A DNA stretch of 64,000 nt from an uncultured Ruminococcus sp. (GTDB taxonomy: Bacteria; Bacillota; Clostridia; Oscillospirales; Ruminococcaceae), in assembly GCA_934435205.1 (NCBI GenBank), contig CAKSAK010000002.1, forward strand, positions 186,001-250,000. Direction: 5' to 3'. Below the pieces are notes generated by a model. It saw only the letters and a list, made by a program, of their open reading frames with translations. It searched no databases and was not told the origin of the DNA. Shown here one piece after another: positions 33,062-41,846 of this stretch (position 1 is the first letter of the stretch; each line of letters begins with the position of its first letter). The position numbers were made by a program, and so were the translations under genes.

Positions 33062-34132
33062 ATGGCAGAGAATAAAAAGCTTATAACAGCAGATAACAGC
33101 TTTCTTTCTTATATGGGCAGAATAGACTTTTCTGACAAAACACGCCCTGAGTTTTATTACGCAGGCTCAAATGTAAAAATGACTTTCACAGGCACGAGCA
33201 TTTCTGCTGTGATAAAAAACCATAAGTATTTCAACATTCAGGAGCTTGGCTTTGTTATAGACGGCAAAGAGGGCAAAGTGACTTTCGACAAAAACGATGA
33301 GGATATCACCCTTGATATAGCTTGTGACCTTGAAAAAGGCACTCATACCGTCACCCTTTTCAAAAGACAGGACGCTTCCCATTATTTTGAGTTCGTGGGC
33401 TTTGAGATAGACTCCGACGGAGAAGTTCTCGAAAATCCTCCTCTCCCTGTAAGAAAAATAGAGTGCTATGGCGACTCTGTTTCCGCAGGAGCAGTGTGCG
33501 AGGCAGTTGACTTTGTTGCAAGCTGTGACCCTGAGGATCATCAGGGCGTTTACGATAACGCATGGCACAGTTATTCAATGATAACAGCAAGAAACCTTGG
33601 TGCACAGATACATAATATCGCACAGGGCGGTATCGCAATTTTCGACAACACAGGATATTATCATGCCCCGAATTTTATCGGCATGGAGTCAGTATATGAT
33701 AAGCTTTGCTATTTCCCAGAGGGCGCAAAGGGCGTAACACCTTGGGATTTTGAGCATTATACCCCTGACGTTGTGCTTTTTGCAGTGGGTCAGAACGACC
33801 CGCATAACGAAGGTCACGAGGATTTCGATATCACCGACCCTGATTACAGAGCAAAGTGGAAAAATGCCTACAAGAGCATTATCCTTGACCTTAAAAGCAA
33901 GTATCCAAACGCAACATTCGTGCTTCTGCTGACAGTTCTCTGTCACGGTGAAGAGTGGGATAAAGCCGTTGATGAGATAGCAAACGAGCTTAATGACCAG
34001 AAGATAACACATTTCATGTTCACAAGAACAGGTAAGGCGACCCCTGGTCACCCAAGACTTCCTGAGCAGTATGAAATGGCGGAGGAGCTTACAGCTTATC
34101 TCTCAAATATGGGCGATAAGATCTGGGGCTAA
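33062..34132 (+). CDS. SGNH/GDSL esterase, carbohydrate esterase family 2 type, intracellular
   Basis: The 356-residue protein has an N-terminal beta-sandwich domain (about 1-130) and an SGNH hydrolase domain (about 130-350). The nucleophile is in ECYGDSVSAG (S139), the GQND block is FAVGQND, and the catalytic His is in ATPGHPRLPEQ (about H330). This two-domain layout is that of CE2 acetylxylan and acetyl-glucomannan esterases, which use a Ser-His dyad. CE2 enzymes of fibrolytic ruminococci are often secreted, but here there is no signal peptide, so deacetylation of imported oligosaccharides is inferred. It has its own promoter and ends at a family 1 palindrome followed by T7. Confidence 0.85.
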   Translation: MAENKKLITADNSFLSYMGRIDFSDKTRPEFYYAGSNVKMTFTGTSISAVIKNHKYFNIQELGFVIDGKEGKVTFDKNDEDITLDIACDLEKGTHTVTLFKRQDASHYFEFVGFEIDSDGEVLENPPLPVRKIECYGDSVSAGAVCEAVDFVASCDPEDHQGVYDNAWHSYSMITARNLGAQIHNIAQGGIAIFDNTGYYHAPNFIGMESVYDKLCYFPEGAKGVTPWDFEHYTPDVVLFAVGQNDPHNEGHEDFDITDPDYRAKWKNAYKSIILDLKSKYPNATFVLLLTVLCHGEEWDKAVDEIANELNDQKITHFMFTRTGKATPGHPRLPEQYEMAEELTAYLSNMGDKIWG

Positions 34133-34147
34133 ATCCTTAAAAAATAA

Positions 34148-34217
34148 TAGGGCGAACAGTATCCCCCACAGACTTTCAAGATCATCTGTAGGGGCGAACA
34201 CTGTTCGCCCGTTTTTT
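34148..34217 (+). repeat. Two adjacent family 1 palindromes, the second acting as terminator
   Basis: A decayed copy (GGGCGAACAGTATCCCCC, 34149-34168) is followed by a full one (GTAGGGGCGAAC-ACT-GTTCGCCCG, 34188-34211) with seven T behind it. This is the only plausible terminator of the esterase gene. Confidence 0.82.
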
Positions 34218-34272
34218 TACGCAAACTTATCGTTTCTAAGTGTCGTTATCTGCACTTATTATTCTGCCATTG

Positions 34273-34560
34273 TCAGCTTAACCCCTGCTGTTCCGCCGCC
34301 TGCCTGTCAAGCTCCATGTGATAAGCAGAAAGTATCTCTCCCTCTATCTCATTGCGAAGCTCGCTGTCGATCGGGTGAACGATATCACGGAAAACCCCGT
34401 TGTCATCACGGCGGCTTGGCATAGCTACAAAAAGCCGCTCCTCACCCTGCACTATCTTGATATCATGTACCGCAAAACTGCCGTCAAAGGTCAGGCTCAC
34501 AACGGCTCTGAGCTTGCCCTCGTTTATAAATCTTCTGAATTTTATCTCTGTTATAGTCAT
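34273..34560 (-). CDS. spoVG: SpoVG, RNA/DNA-binding sporulation and septation regulator
   Basis: SpoVG is a small, widely conserved nucleic-acid-binding regulator of Bacillota, first known from sporulation septation. The 95-residue protein has TEIKFRRFINEGKLRAVVSL, then FAVHDIKIVQGEERLFVAMP and DIVHPIDSELRNEIEGEILSA, all canonical. It lies alone between two rightward genes. A GAAAGGA ribosome site precedes the ATG. Confidence 0.96.
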   Translation of the reverse strand: MTITEIKFRRFINEGKLRAVVSLTFDGSFAVHDIKIVQGEERLFVAMPSRRDDNGVFRDIVHPIDSELRNEIEGEILSAYHMELDRQAAEQQGLS

Positions 34561-34719
34561 TTTTCTGCGTCCTTTCTTGTGGTGTAATGCCTGTAGTAAT
34601 ATTTTTGCCTCTTTTTTTGAAAAATAATCAAAAAAGGGGTTTATTTTTTTTAAGAAATGTTATATAATAAAATAAACATACATTCTGAATTATCTATTAT
34701 TCTAAGGAGTATTACAAAG

Positions 34720-36129
34720 ATGATAACAAATGAGACCTTGAAAAATATAAAGCACGTTCATTTTATCGGCATAGGCGGCTCTGGTATGTACCCTCTGGTG
34801 CAGATATTCCATTCAAAGGGATATTTCATCACTGGCTCAGACAATAACGAAACTGAAACTCTCGAAGCCGTAAGAAAGCTTGGCATCGAAGTTTTCCTCG
34901 GTCAGAGAGCCGAGAATATCAAGGGTGCAGACCTTATAATCTATACCGCCGCAATAATGTCAGATAATCCTGAGCTTATCGCCGCAAAGGCAAGCGGTGC
35001 GATATGCTGTGAAAGAGCCGAGATACTTGGTCTTGTCACAAGCTGGTATACGAACGCTCTGTGCGTTTCAGGCACTCACGGAAAGACCACCACTTCTTCC
35101 ATGCTCACACAGATCTTCGTTCAGGAGGGTACCGACCTTTCCTGCGTTATAGGCGGAAAGCTCCCAAGCATAGGCGGCTCAGGCAAGGCAGGCTCATCTC
35201 AGACCATGGTCTGCGAATCCTGCGAGTTCGAGGATCATTTTCTGAAGCTTTTCCCTGACGTTTCAATTATCCTGAACGTTGACGCAGACCACCTTGAGTA
35301 TTTCAAGAATATCGAAAATATCATAAAGTCTTTCCATAAGTTCGCAACCATGGCTTCAAAAGCCGTTATCTATAACGGCGATGACGCAAATACTCTGAAA
35401 GCCGTTGAGGGCGTTGACAAGGAAATGATATCCTTCGGCTGGGATAAGAAAAACGATTATTCTGCCGTTATAAAGTCCAAAAAAGGCTTGCAGACACGCT
35501 TTGAGCTTTATCATAAGGGCGAGTTTGTCAGAGAACTTACTATCCATGTTCCTGGCGACCATAACGTCATGAACGCCCTTGCAGCCATTGCTGCCGCAAG
35601 ATATTCAGGCGTTTCATGGGAGGGTATCGAAAAGGGACTTGATACTTTCTTCGGCGCAATAAGACGTTTCGAGAAGATAGCCGAGGTCAAGGGCGTTACT
35701 ATCGTTGACGATTATGCTCACCACCCAAAGGAGATAGAGTGTACACTGAAAGCCGCAAAGGGTCTTGATTTCAACAGAGTGTGGGCAGTTTTCCAGCCTT
35801 TCACCTATTCAAGAACAAAGATACTAATGGACGATTTCGTGAAAGCACTTTCCATTGCTGATATCGCAGTCGTAACAGATATCATGGGCAGCCGTGAGAA
35901 AAATACCGACGGTGTTTATGCTGAACAGCTTGCAGAGAAGATACCAAATGCAGTTTGGTTTGAGACCGACCACGAGCTTGTTGACAAGCAGACTGCACAG
36001 CAGAAAGAATATAACTTCTCACAGTGTATCGACTATATAAAGAAAAACTGCAAAGAGGGCGACCTTGTTATAACCCTTGGCTGCGGAGATGTCTATAAGC
36101 TTGCAAAAAGACTTGCAAAAGAGCTTTAA
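34720..36129 (+). CDS. murC: UDP-N-acetylmuramate:L-alanine ligase
   Basis: MurC adds L-alanine to UDP-MurNAc in cytoplasmic peptidoglycan precursor synthesis. The protein has about 469 residues. Motifs are HFIGIGGSGMYPLVQI (UDP-MurNAc domain, residues 13-28), SGTHGKTTTSSM (ATP site), NVDADHLEYF, VPGDHNVMNALAA and VDDYAHHPKEIECTL. The longest frame starts 63 bases earlier, but the AAGGAG site at 34704-34709 is ten bases before the ATG at 34720 and the MurC fold starts there, so I chose that one. lexA follows 45 bases later and may share the transcript. Confidence 0.96.
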   Translation: MITNETLKNIKHVHFIGIGGSGMYPLVQIFHSKGYFITGSDNNETETLEAVRKLGIEVFLGQRAENIKGADLIIYTAAIMSDNPELIAAKASGAICCERAEILGLVTSWYTNALCVSGTHGKTTTSSMLTQIFVQEGTDLSCVIGGKLPSIGGSGKAGSSQTMVCESCEFEDHFLKLFPDVSIILNVDADHLEYFKNIENIIKSFHKFATMASKAVIYNGDDANTLKAVEGVDKEMISFGWDKKNDYSAVIKSKKGLQTRFELYHKGEFVRELTIHVPGDHNVMNALAAIAAARYSGVSWEGIEKGLDTFFGAIRRFEKIAEVKGVTIVDDYAHHPKEIECTLKAAKGLDFNRVWAVFQPFTYSRTKILMDDFVKALSIADIAVVTDIMGSREKNTDGVYAEQLAEKIPNAVWFETDHELVDKQTAQQKEYNFSQCIDYIKKNCKEGDLVITLGCGDVYKLAKRLAKEL

Positions 36130-36174
36130 GGAAAACGATAAAGGTGAATGGAATTTAATAGAAAGGACGGAGCT

Positions 36175-36762
36175 ATGAGAAAAGTAACCGAGAACGAGAA
36201 AATGGTATTCGAGTTCATAAAGGATCGCATAGAAGAGGGCTATCCGCCGACAGTGAGGGAGATATGTGCGGAGTTCGGCTTCAAGTCTACCTCAACAGCC
36301 CATAGATATATAAATAATCTCACCGCAAAAGGTCTTCTTGAAAAGGGAAATAACCAGAACAGAGCCATAAGGCTCACAGGCGGCAACGGCATGAAGATAC
36401 CTCTCGTGGGAACTGTCACCGCTGGTGTCCCTATCACAGCCATTGAGGAGATAACAGACTATATAAGCTTCCAGCCTGCAAGGCATTACAGCAATCCGCT
36501 TTTTGCCCTAAAGGTAAGAGGAGAGTCCATGATAAACGCCGCTATCCTTGACGGAGATATGGTAGTCATAGAGCAGACCCCATATGCAGAAAACGGCGAT
36601 ATAGTCTGCGCACTTGTTGACAACGAGTCAGCTACCATAAAGACTTTTTATAAAGAGGACGGCCATTACAGACTACAGCCTGAAAATGACACCATGGATC
36701 CTATCATAGTAGACGAGGTAAGTATACTCGGAAAAGTCGTTGGCGTTGTAAGATATTTATAA
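36175..36762 (+). CDS. lexA: LexA repressor, SOS regulator
   Basis: This 195-residue LexA has a winged HTH domain (VTENEKMVFEFIKDRIE, PTVREICAEFGFKSTSTAHR) and a C-terminal S24 autoprotease domain. The cleavage bond is in VTAGVP (A83-G84), the nucleophile in VRGESM (S118) and the general base is Lys156 in SATIKTF. All are present, so self-cleavage with RecA should work. An open frame begins 27 bases upstream at 36148, but GGACGGAG sits just before the ATG at 36175. No consensus LexA operator (GAAC-N4-GTTC) is visible upstream, so autoregulation may act at a murC promoter or be absent. Confidence 0.95.
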   Translation: MRKVTENEKMVFEFIKDRIEEGYPPTVREICAEFGFKSTSTAHRYINNLTAKGLLEKGNNQNRAIRLTGGNGMKIPLVGTVTAGVPITAIEEITDYISFQPARHYSNPLFALKVRGESMINAAILDGDMVVIEQTPYAENGDIVCALVDNESATIKTFYKEDGHYRLQPENDTMDPIIVDEVSILGKVVGVVRYL

Positions 36763-36780
36763 AGATAGAGAGAAACACCT

Positions 36781-36803
36781 GTAGGGGCGAACAGCGTTCG
36801 CCA
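36781..36803 (+). repeat. Family 1 palindromic repeat (GAAC stem)
   Basis: GTAGGGGCGAAC-AGC-GTTCGCC, missing the last CG of the usual element. It is 18 bases after the lexA stop codon and lacks a T run. Confidence 0.88.
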
Positions 36804-36897
36804 GTATAATTACAAAAAACGGGCGTTTTGCCCAACATAGATATAGAAAAAACTTCGACAAACAAAACAGTTTTAAATGTGTAAAGGATTGGTAATA

Positions 36898-37602
36898 ATG
36901 AGCAGACATTGTACATTCTGCGGTTCTAAGCTGGAGGACGGAGCTAAGATATGCACCAACTGCGGAAAAATGGTACCTATCGCCTCATCGACCCAAAGAC
37001 GTGGCGAGCAGGAGTTTATAGACCGTTCAAGGATACAGGGCATACCGAAGCGTGTTTACGAACACCCGAAAAGAGCCGAAGCAGAGGAAAGAATGCGCCG
37101 TGAGCAGGAAGCTCGCAAGGCAAAGCGAAGAGAGACAGACAGAAACATAGAAATGAGTGCGGCAGACTATAGGCGCACCCCAACTGAACATTCAAGCAGC
37201 GGCAAAGAGAATTATGGCAAGGGCAAAAAGATAATAAAGACCCTGCTGAAGATAGCCGTGATAATTGCGGTTATATATTTCGTCCTTGCCTTTGTGAGAA
37301 TATTCAGCGTAAGACATTCCACCTATGATTTCGATACCGAAATGAAATTGGCAAGCGAAAATTACGGTGAAGCCGTTGACGCATATTTCAAAGACGGCAA
37401 GTGGAAATATAACATCTTTAAAAATCAGGTGTCCTATGAGGGAACTTCCGAAAATGGCGACGATTATGTTATGATATTCGGCAAGAAAGACGGTCAGACT
37501 GTTGTAAGGCAAATGACAAAGAACAGCAAGAAGGTCGCCTCCGACAGCATAATGAACGACGTCATGGGAATGTTCATGTTCGAGAAAAAGGTCACAGGAT
37601 AA
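36898..37602 (+). CDS. Zinc-ribbon membrane protein of unknown function
   Basis: The protein (about 234 residues) has an N-terminal zinc ribbon (CTFCGSKLEDGAKICTNCGK, four Cys). A very charged linker rich in R, E and K follows (about 40-105). A single TM helix comes next (KTLLKIAVIIAVIYFVLAFV, about 115-134), then a C-terminal domain of about 95 residues of unknown fold. This layout is common in Bacillota, with the ribbon inside and the C-terminal domain outside. No family name is clear. The ATG at 36898 is nine bases after AAAGGA. The gene stands alone, before a hairpin at 37616. Confidence 0.8.
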   Translation: MSRHCTFCGSKLEDGAKICTNCGKMVPIASSTQRRGEQEFIDRSRIQGIPKRVYEHPKRAEAEERMRREQEARKAKRRETDRNIEMSAADYRRTPTEHSSSGKENYGKGKKIIKTLLKIAVIIAVIYFVLAFVRIFSVRHSTYDFDTEMKLASENYGEAVDAYFKDGKWKYNIFKNQVSYEGTSENGDDYVMIFGKKDGQTVVRQMTKNSKKVASDSIMNDVMGMFMFEKKVTG

Positions 37603-37615
37603 ATAAGCGCATAAT

Positions 37616-37649
37616 AAAAACGGACGGGGTAAAAAAACTTCGTCCGTTT
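37616..37649 (+). terminator. Hairpin with weak T run after the zinc-ribbon gene
   Basis: AAACGGACG and CGTCCGTTT pair around a 14-base loop. The run after it is only TTTG, so termination may be partial. Confidence 0.6.
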
Positions 37650-37673
37650 GTTCTTGTAAAATCGTATGAAATG

Positions 37674-37697
37674 CGGGCGAACACTGTTCGCCCCTAC
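37674..37697 (-). repeat. Family 1 palindromic repeat, leftward (GAAC stem)
   Basis: The leftward reading is GTAGGGGCGAAC-AGT-GTTCGCCCG, 30 bases beyond the LTA-synthase-like stop codon. Confidence 0.9.
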
Positions 37698-37727
37698 ACG
37701 CAAATGGCGTAAATACGTTGATATCGC

Positions 37728-39791
37728 CTAATTTATACTGTTGTCACGCTTTTCATCAAACATTCTGTAATACTGCACAGTTTCATATTCGTTCAGCGTG
37801 TCCTCATACTTTTCAGCCACATCATTTATAGAATACCATTCTCCGTCAGCCGTCTTGTAGCCGTAAGAGCTTATTATCGGTATATCACAGCGTATCTTGT
37901 CAAGCTCCTGCTGATATCTCGACTTTGGAAGTCCAGCCGCTTCCATGACCTTGTTTGAAAGATAGTTAAGGCTTATGTCATCTATCTTCTCCGCCTCAAC
38001 GCCCTTGTTGCTCCAAATAAGGAAAGGAGTCTGTCGAAGCCTTGAGTAATCCTCCGTTGAAAGCAAAGCCACGTCTTTGCCATAGAGATATTCCGTGAAG
38101 TCTATGATATGCGGATAATGGTCGCCGAACATTACGATTATGACCTCTTCCTGCTTGTGTCGGAAATAGTTTATAAGATCTCCCAAAGCTTTGTCAGATT
38201 GATAGATAAGATTTAGATATTCCTGCGCAGCAGGGTCGTTGTAGTCCTCGAAGGTTATCTCATGAGGAACAGCCTCCGGATGATCATATGGCGCATGGTT
38301 TTGCATGGTCGCTGTCCATACAAAATAAGGCGAGCCTGCATGGCTTTCATATTGCTCTTCAATATATCTGAAAATGGTTTCATCTGTGATATTTCCGTTG
38401 AAATATTGGATACCGCTCATTCTGTCCTGACAATTGTATATCCTGTCTTTGAATTGAAGCTGTTCATAGGCGTTGCCTATATCCCATAGTCCCTCAGAGC
38501 AAGGCGAGATAGCCTGCGTTGTGTAGCCAAGCTCGTTTAGCCAGCTTACAAGCCCATTTTGTTTGTCGTTGAGATATTGGGTGAATACCGCACTTCCCGA
38601 CGGCAAAAAGCCAAGAGTGTTGCCAGTGAGAAATTCATACTCAGAGTTGCAGGAATAACCGCCATATGCCGAAACGGAAACATATCCGCTTATGCTTTCT
38701 TCCTGCAATTTGTGATAGTTGGGCAGATAGTCTTTGTTAGTCTTGAACTGAGCGATATGCTCAAAGTCTGCAAAGGATTCGTTCATGATAGCAATGATAG
38801 CAGGCTTTTTGTTCGTATCCGCCGTTTCATATTGGTCTAATATCTCCTCCGCCTTTTGCGTTGAGTAGCCGTCAGGCTTCGTCACACGGTCAAACATTCC
38901 GTCAAAGCAGAACATAAGGTCATAGCCTACGCACTTGTATGTGTCTGCATTTTCCGCGCCTGAAAAGTTCAGCCTGATGTATCTGTTCTTTATACCAAGG
39001 TCATAGGCGAACCTGCCGCTGTATACGAATACGAAACACCCAGCGATAACAGCCGCACCCGATATTATCCTGCTGCGCATTTTTATCTTCCTTACTTTTG
39101 TCGTCACCGTTACAGCGATAATAAGAATAAGATCACAAAGCACAAATATCACGTTGCTGTCTAAAAACAGTGAGTACATTCCGTTTATCTCACTGGCTGA
39201 CTTTATGTTGGCAAGGTCGGCAAACTGAACAGGATTTCCCCTGAACTCGGTGACATAATACTGTGCCAAAGCATATATGGCAAATATGACGTTCACTCCG
39301 CAAAACCAGGCGTGTGGCTTCGGGAATATCACCGCACCTATAAGATATAAAAGCCAGCAGAGCAATATTCCAAGGAGAATGTAAAGCACATTGCTCTTTG
39401 GAAAATATGACCCCATTACAAAGTCCGGAAGAAAATAAGAATTTAGTCCAAGCATAAAAGCCGCCGTGAAAGGGTCGATGAAGCCTTTTGTTTCACTCTT
39501 TTTCAGCTTTTTTTGCATTGAGAAAAATTCCGCAATAATAAATATCAGTGCCAGCTCAACAGCACAAGCCCCTATAAGCGCATAATTTCGCTCTTTCGGC
39601 AGGAAGTTGTCCTTGTCCATGTATATGTCCAGCAAAGCACAGATGACTCCTACCACTATAACTGCCGCTATGGCACTTATAAATCGTAATGTTTGCATTC
39701 CGTCAGGCGACGCAAACCATGCTCCTATCTTTTTCAGCAAGCCTTTTTTATCTTTTGCCTGCTGTGTTTGAATTTTTTGTTGTTCTTCCAT
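37728..39791 (-). CDS. LtaS/MdoB-type membrane sulfatase-fold phosphotransferase
   Basis: This 687-residue protein has about six N-terminal TM helices (starting with TLRFISAIAAVIVVGVICAL) and a large extracellular sulfatase-fold domain from about residue 325. The first metal ligand is in IIAIMNESF (E338), as in LTA synthases. The nucleophile position reads GGYSCNSEYEFLTG with Ser380, where family members usually have Thr. A FGDHYPH metal motif follows. It should transfer glycerol phosphate or a similar group from phosphatidylglycerol or another donor to a polymer outside the cell. The exact reaction, LTA synthesis or another phosphotransfer, is uncertain. Two teichoic acid operons, lipid recycling and glycosylation genes elsewhere in the window fit. 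Confidence 0.82.
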   Translation of the reverse strand: MEEQQKIQTQQAKDKKGLLKKIGAWFASPDGMQTLRFISAIAAVIVVGVICALLDIYMDKDNFLPKERNYALIGACAVELALIFIIAEFFSMQKKLKKSETKGFIDPFTAAFMLGLNSYFLPDFVMGSYFPKSNVLYILLGILLCWLLYLIGAVIFPKPHAWFCGVNVIFAIYALAQYYVTEFRGNPVQFADLANIKSASEINGMYSLFLDSNVIFVLCDLILIIAVTVTTKVRKIKMRSRIISGAAVIAGCFVFVYSGRFAYDLGIKNRYIRLNFSGAENADTYKCVGYDLMFCFDGMFDRVTKPDGYSTQKAEEILDQYETADTNKKPAIIAIMNESFADFEHIAQFKTNKDYLPNYHKLQEESISGYVSVSAYGGYSCNSEYEFLTGNTLGFLPSGSAVFTQYLNDKQNGLVSWLNELGYTTQAISPCSEGLWDIGNAYEQLQFKDRIYNCQDRMSGIQYFNGNITDETIFRYIEEQYESHAGSPYFVWTATMQNHAPYDHPEAVPHEITFEDYNDPAAQEYLNLIYQSDKALGDLINYFRHKQEEVIIVMFGDHYPHIIDFTEYLYGKDVALLSTEDYSRLRQTPFLIWSNKGVEAEKIDDISLNYLSNKVMEAAGLPKSRYQQELDKIRCDIPIISSYGYKTADGEWYSINDVAEKYEDTLNEYETVQYYRMFDEKRDNSIN

Positions 39792-39957
39792 TATGATATA
39801 CTCTTTTCTGTTGATTTACACGCATTTTACAATGCCTATTCATTATAACATAGCTATTAGCAAATTACAACAGCTATAATCAACAAATATTTTCCTGATT
39901 GATGTAAGGTGTTCACAATTAATTTACCCTAAGCTTTAAAGAGTGTGTAAATTGCTC

Positions 39958-39986
39958 TTGAAAAAGGGACGGCAACGTGTTATAAT
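39958..39986 (+). promoter_or_regulatory. Sigma-A type promoter of guaA
   Basis: TTGAAA, a 17-base spacer and a perfect TATAAT, 41 bases before the start codon. The leader of about 35 bases is too short for a purine riboswitch. Confidence 0.75.
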
Positions 39987-40027
39987 ATTTATGTATTTCA
40001 AAAAACATAAGGAAAAGAGGTAAATAT

Positions 40028-41563
40028 ATGTCACATGAGAAGATACTGGTGCTTGACTTTGGCGGACAGTACAATCAGCTTATCGCAAGACGTGTGAGAG
40101 ATCACCACGTTTATGCAGAGATAAAAAGCTTTGAAACTCCGATCGAAGAAATAAAAGCGGCAGGCTATAAGGGCATAATCTTCACAGGCGGACCAAACTC
40201 CGTTTATGATATGACTTCCCCGCATTATGACAAGGCTATACTTGACCTTGGCATACCAGTCCTCGGCATCTGTTACGGCTGTCAGCTTATCTCATGGATG
40301 AGCGGCGGAAAGGTAGAAAGCTGTAAAAAGAGCGAGTATGGCAAGATAGAGATAACAGCTTCATCAGAAAGCAAGCTTTTCAAGGACGTTCCTGAGAAGA
40401 ATATCGTATGGATGAGCCATACTGACTATATCAGTGTTGCTCCTGAGGGCTTTGTTATCACTTCTCACTCAGATGATTGCCCATGTGCGTCAATGGAGAA
40501 TGCAGAGAAGAAGATATATGCCGTTCAGTTCCACCCTGAGGTAACTCACAGTGAGTATGGTAATGTCATTTTGAAAAACTTCCTCTATGAGGTCTGCGGC
40601 TGTAAAGGCGATTGGGTAATGGATAACTTTATCGAGAACACAGTTGCAAAGCTTAAAGAGCAGATAGGCGATAAGAAAGTAGTTTTGGGACTTTCAGGCG
40701 GAGTTGATTCATCAGTTGCCGCAGGACTTATCAGCCGTGCAGTAGGCAAACAGCTCACCTGTGTGTTTGTAGATCAGGGTCTTATGAGAAAAGACGAGGG
40801 CGACTTTGTTGAAGAAACTTTCACAAGACTTTTTGATATGAGATTTGTAAGAGTAAACTGTCAGAAGCAGTTCCTTGAAAAGCTCAAGGGCATAACAGAT
40901 CCTGAGGAAAAGAGAAAGACTATCGGAACAGAGTTCTATAAGGTATTCTGGGATAAGATAAGAGAAGAAGCAGACGGCGGCTTTTTCGCACAGGGTACTA
41001 TCTACCCTGACCGTATCGAAAGCGGAAAGGGCGACGCTGCCACAATAAAAACTCATCACAATCAGGTAAAAATGCCTGAGGACATCAACTTTGACGGCGT
41101 TATTGAGCCGCTTGGCGATCTTTTCAAAGACGAGGTAAGAAAAGTCGGCGAAAAGCTTGGCATACCAAAGGAGCTTGTATGGCGTCAGCCGTTCCCAGGC
41201 CCTGGACTTGGCGTAAGAATAATCGGCGAGATAACAGAGGATAAGATAAAGGTATTGCAGGAAGCAGATGCCGTTTTCCGTGACGAGATCAAGAAAAGCG
41301 GACTTGAAAGCAGCCTGAGCCAGTTCTTTGCAGTTCTGCCGAACGTACAGACAGTAGGCGTAATGGGCGACCACAGAACCTATGACCACCTTATAGCTAT
41401 CAGAGCCGTAACAACAGACGACTTTATGACAGCCGATTGGGCAAAGATACCATATGATGTTCTCGCAAGGATATCCAACAGGATAACAAACGAAGTAGAC
41501 CATGTAAACAGAGTAGTTTACGATATAACCTCCAAACCGCCTGGAACGGTGGAGTGGGAATAA
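40028..41563 (+). CDS. guaA: GMP synthase (glutamine-hydrolysing)
   Basis: GuaA converts XMP to GMP using ATP and glutamine. The 511-residue protein has an N-terminal class I glutamine amidotransferase domain: [10 protein letters not shown], the catalytic Cys in GICYGCQL and the His-Glu pair in VQFHPEVTH. An ATP-pyrophosphatase domain follows ([17 protein letters not shown]-loop), with the GuaA-specific C-terminal dimerisation part ending in [10 protein letters not shown]. All are canonical. It is transcribed alone from its own promoter and ends in a strong terminator. Confidence 0.98.
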   Translation: MSHEKILVLDFGGQYNQLIARRVRDHHVYAEIKSFETPIEEIKAAGYKGIIFTGGPNSVYDMTSPHYDKAILDLGIPVLGICYGCQLISWMSGGKVESCKKSEYGKIEITASSESKLFKDVPEKNIVWMSHTDYISVAPEGFVITSHSDDCPCASMENAEKKIYAVQFHPEVTHSEYGNVILKNFLYEVCGCKGDWVMDNFIENTVAKLKEQIGDKKVVLGLSGGVDSSVAAGLISRAVGKQLTCVFVDQGLMRKDEGDFVEETFTRLFDMRFVRVNCQKQFLEKLKGITDPEEKRKTIGTEFYKVFWDKIREEADGGFFAQGTIYPDRIESGKGDAATIKTHHNQVKMPEDINFDGVIEPLGDLFKDEVRKVGEKLGIPKELVWRQPFPGPGLGVRIIGEITEDKIKVLQEADAVFRDEIKKSGLESSLSQFFAVLPNVQTVGVMGDHRTYDHLIAIRAVTTDDFMTADWAKIPYDVLARISNRITNEVDHVNRVVYDITSKPPGTVEWE

Positions 41564-41575
41564 TACGATACCCCA

Positions 41576-41609
41576 AGGCTGTGAACGCACCTCGTTCACA
41601 GCCTTTTTC
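41576..41609 (+). terminator. Intrinsic terminator of guaA
   Basis: AGGCTGTGAAC and GTTCACAGCCT pair around GCACCTC and are followed by a T run. The stem resembles the hairpin in the glnN leader. Confidence 0.88.
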
Positions 41610-41658
41610 GCACCCACTTTGATTATTCAAATAATTTTACAAAATTACAAATACCCCC

Positions 41659-41687
41659 TTGACACTTCCCCTATTCTGCACTATAAT
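41659..41687 (+). promoter_or_regulatory. Sigma-A type promoter, distal of two before the teichoic acid operon
   Basis: TTGACA, a 17-base spacer and a perfect TATAAT. It lies 160 bases before the gene. A weak hairpin with an AGCTTTTTTG end at about 41754-41766 could stop its transcript early. Confidence 0.7.
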
Positions 41688-41805
41688 ACTACACAAGAGA
41701 ACTTTTTTTAGCGTTGTGCATACGTTAAAATGAGCATAATAAAGCTCAGAAAATAAGCTTTTTTGTGAGATGTGCCGCAAAAGTGTCCTGCTATTTGTTA
41801 AAGTG

Positions 41806-41834
41806 TAGACAAACGGCGCATAATATGATATAAT
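41806..41834 (+). promoter_or_regulatory. Sigma-A type promoter, proximal, almost at the gene start
   Basis: TAGACA, a 17-base spacer and a perfect TATAAT. The -10 box ends only 12 bases before the start codon, so a transcript from it would have a leader of about six bases. Confidence 0.62.
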
Positions 41835-41846
41835 GTAGGGTGAGAA

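Noticed and set aside
39890..40027. Purine riboswitch before guaA
   Set aside because: The leader after the promoter is about 35 bases, too short for an aptamer and terminator.
40712..41617. Long open frame opposite guaA (301 residues)
   Set aside because: Fully antisense to a canonical GuaA and without ribosome site or recognisable domain.
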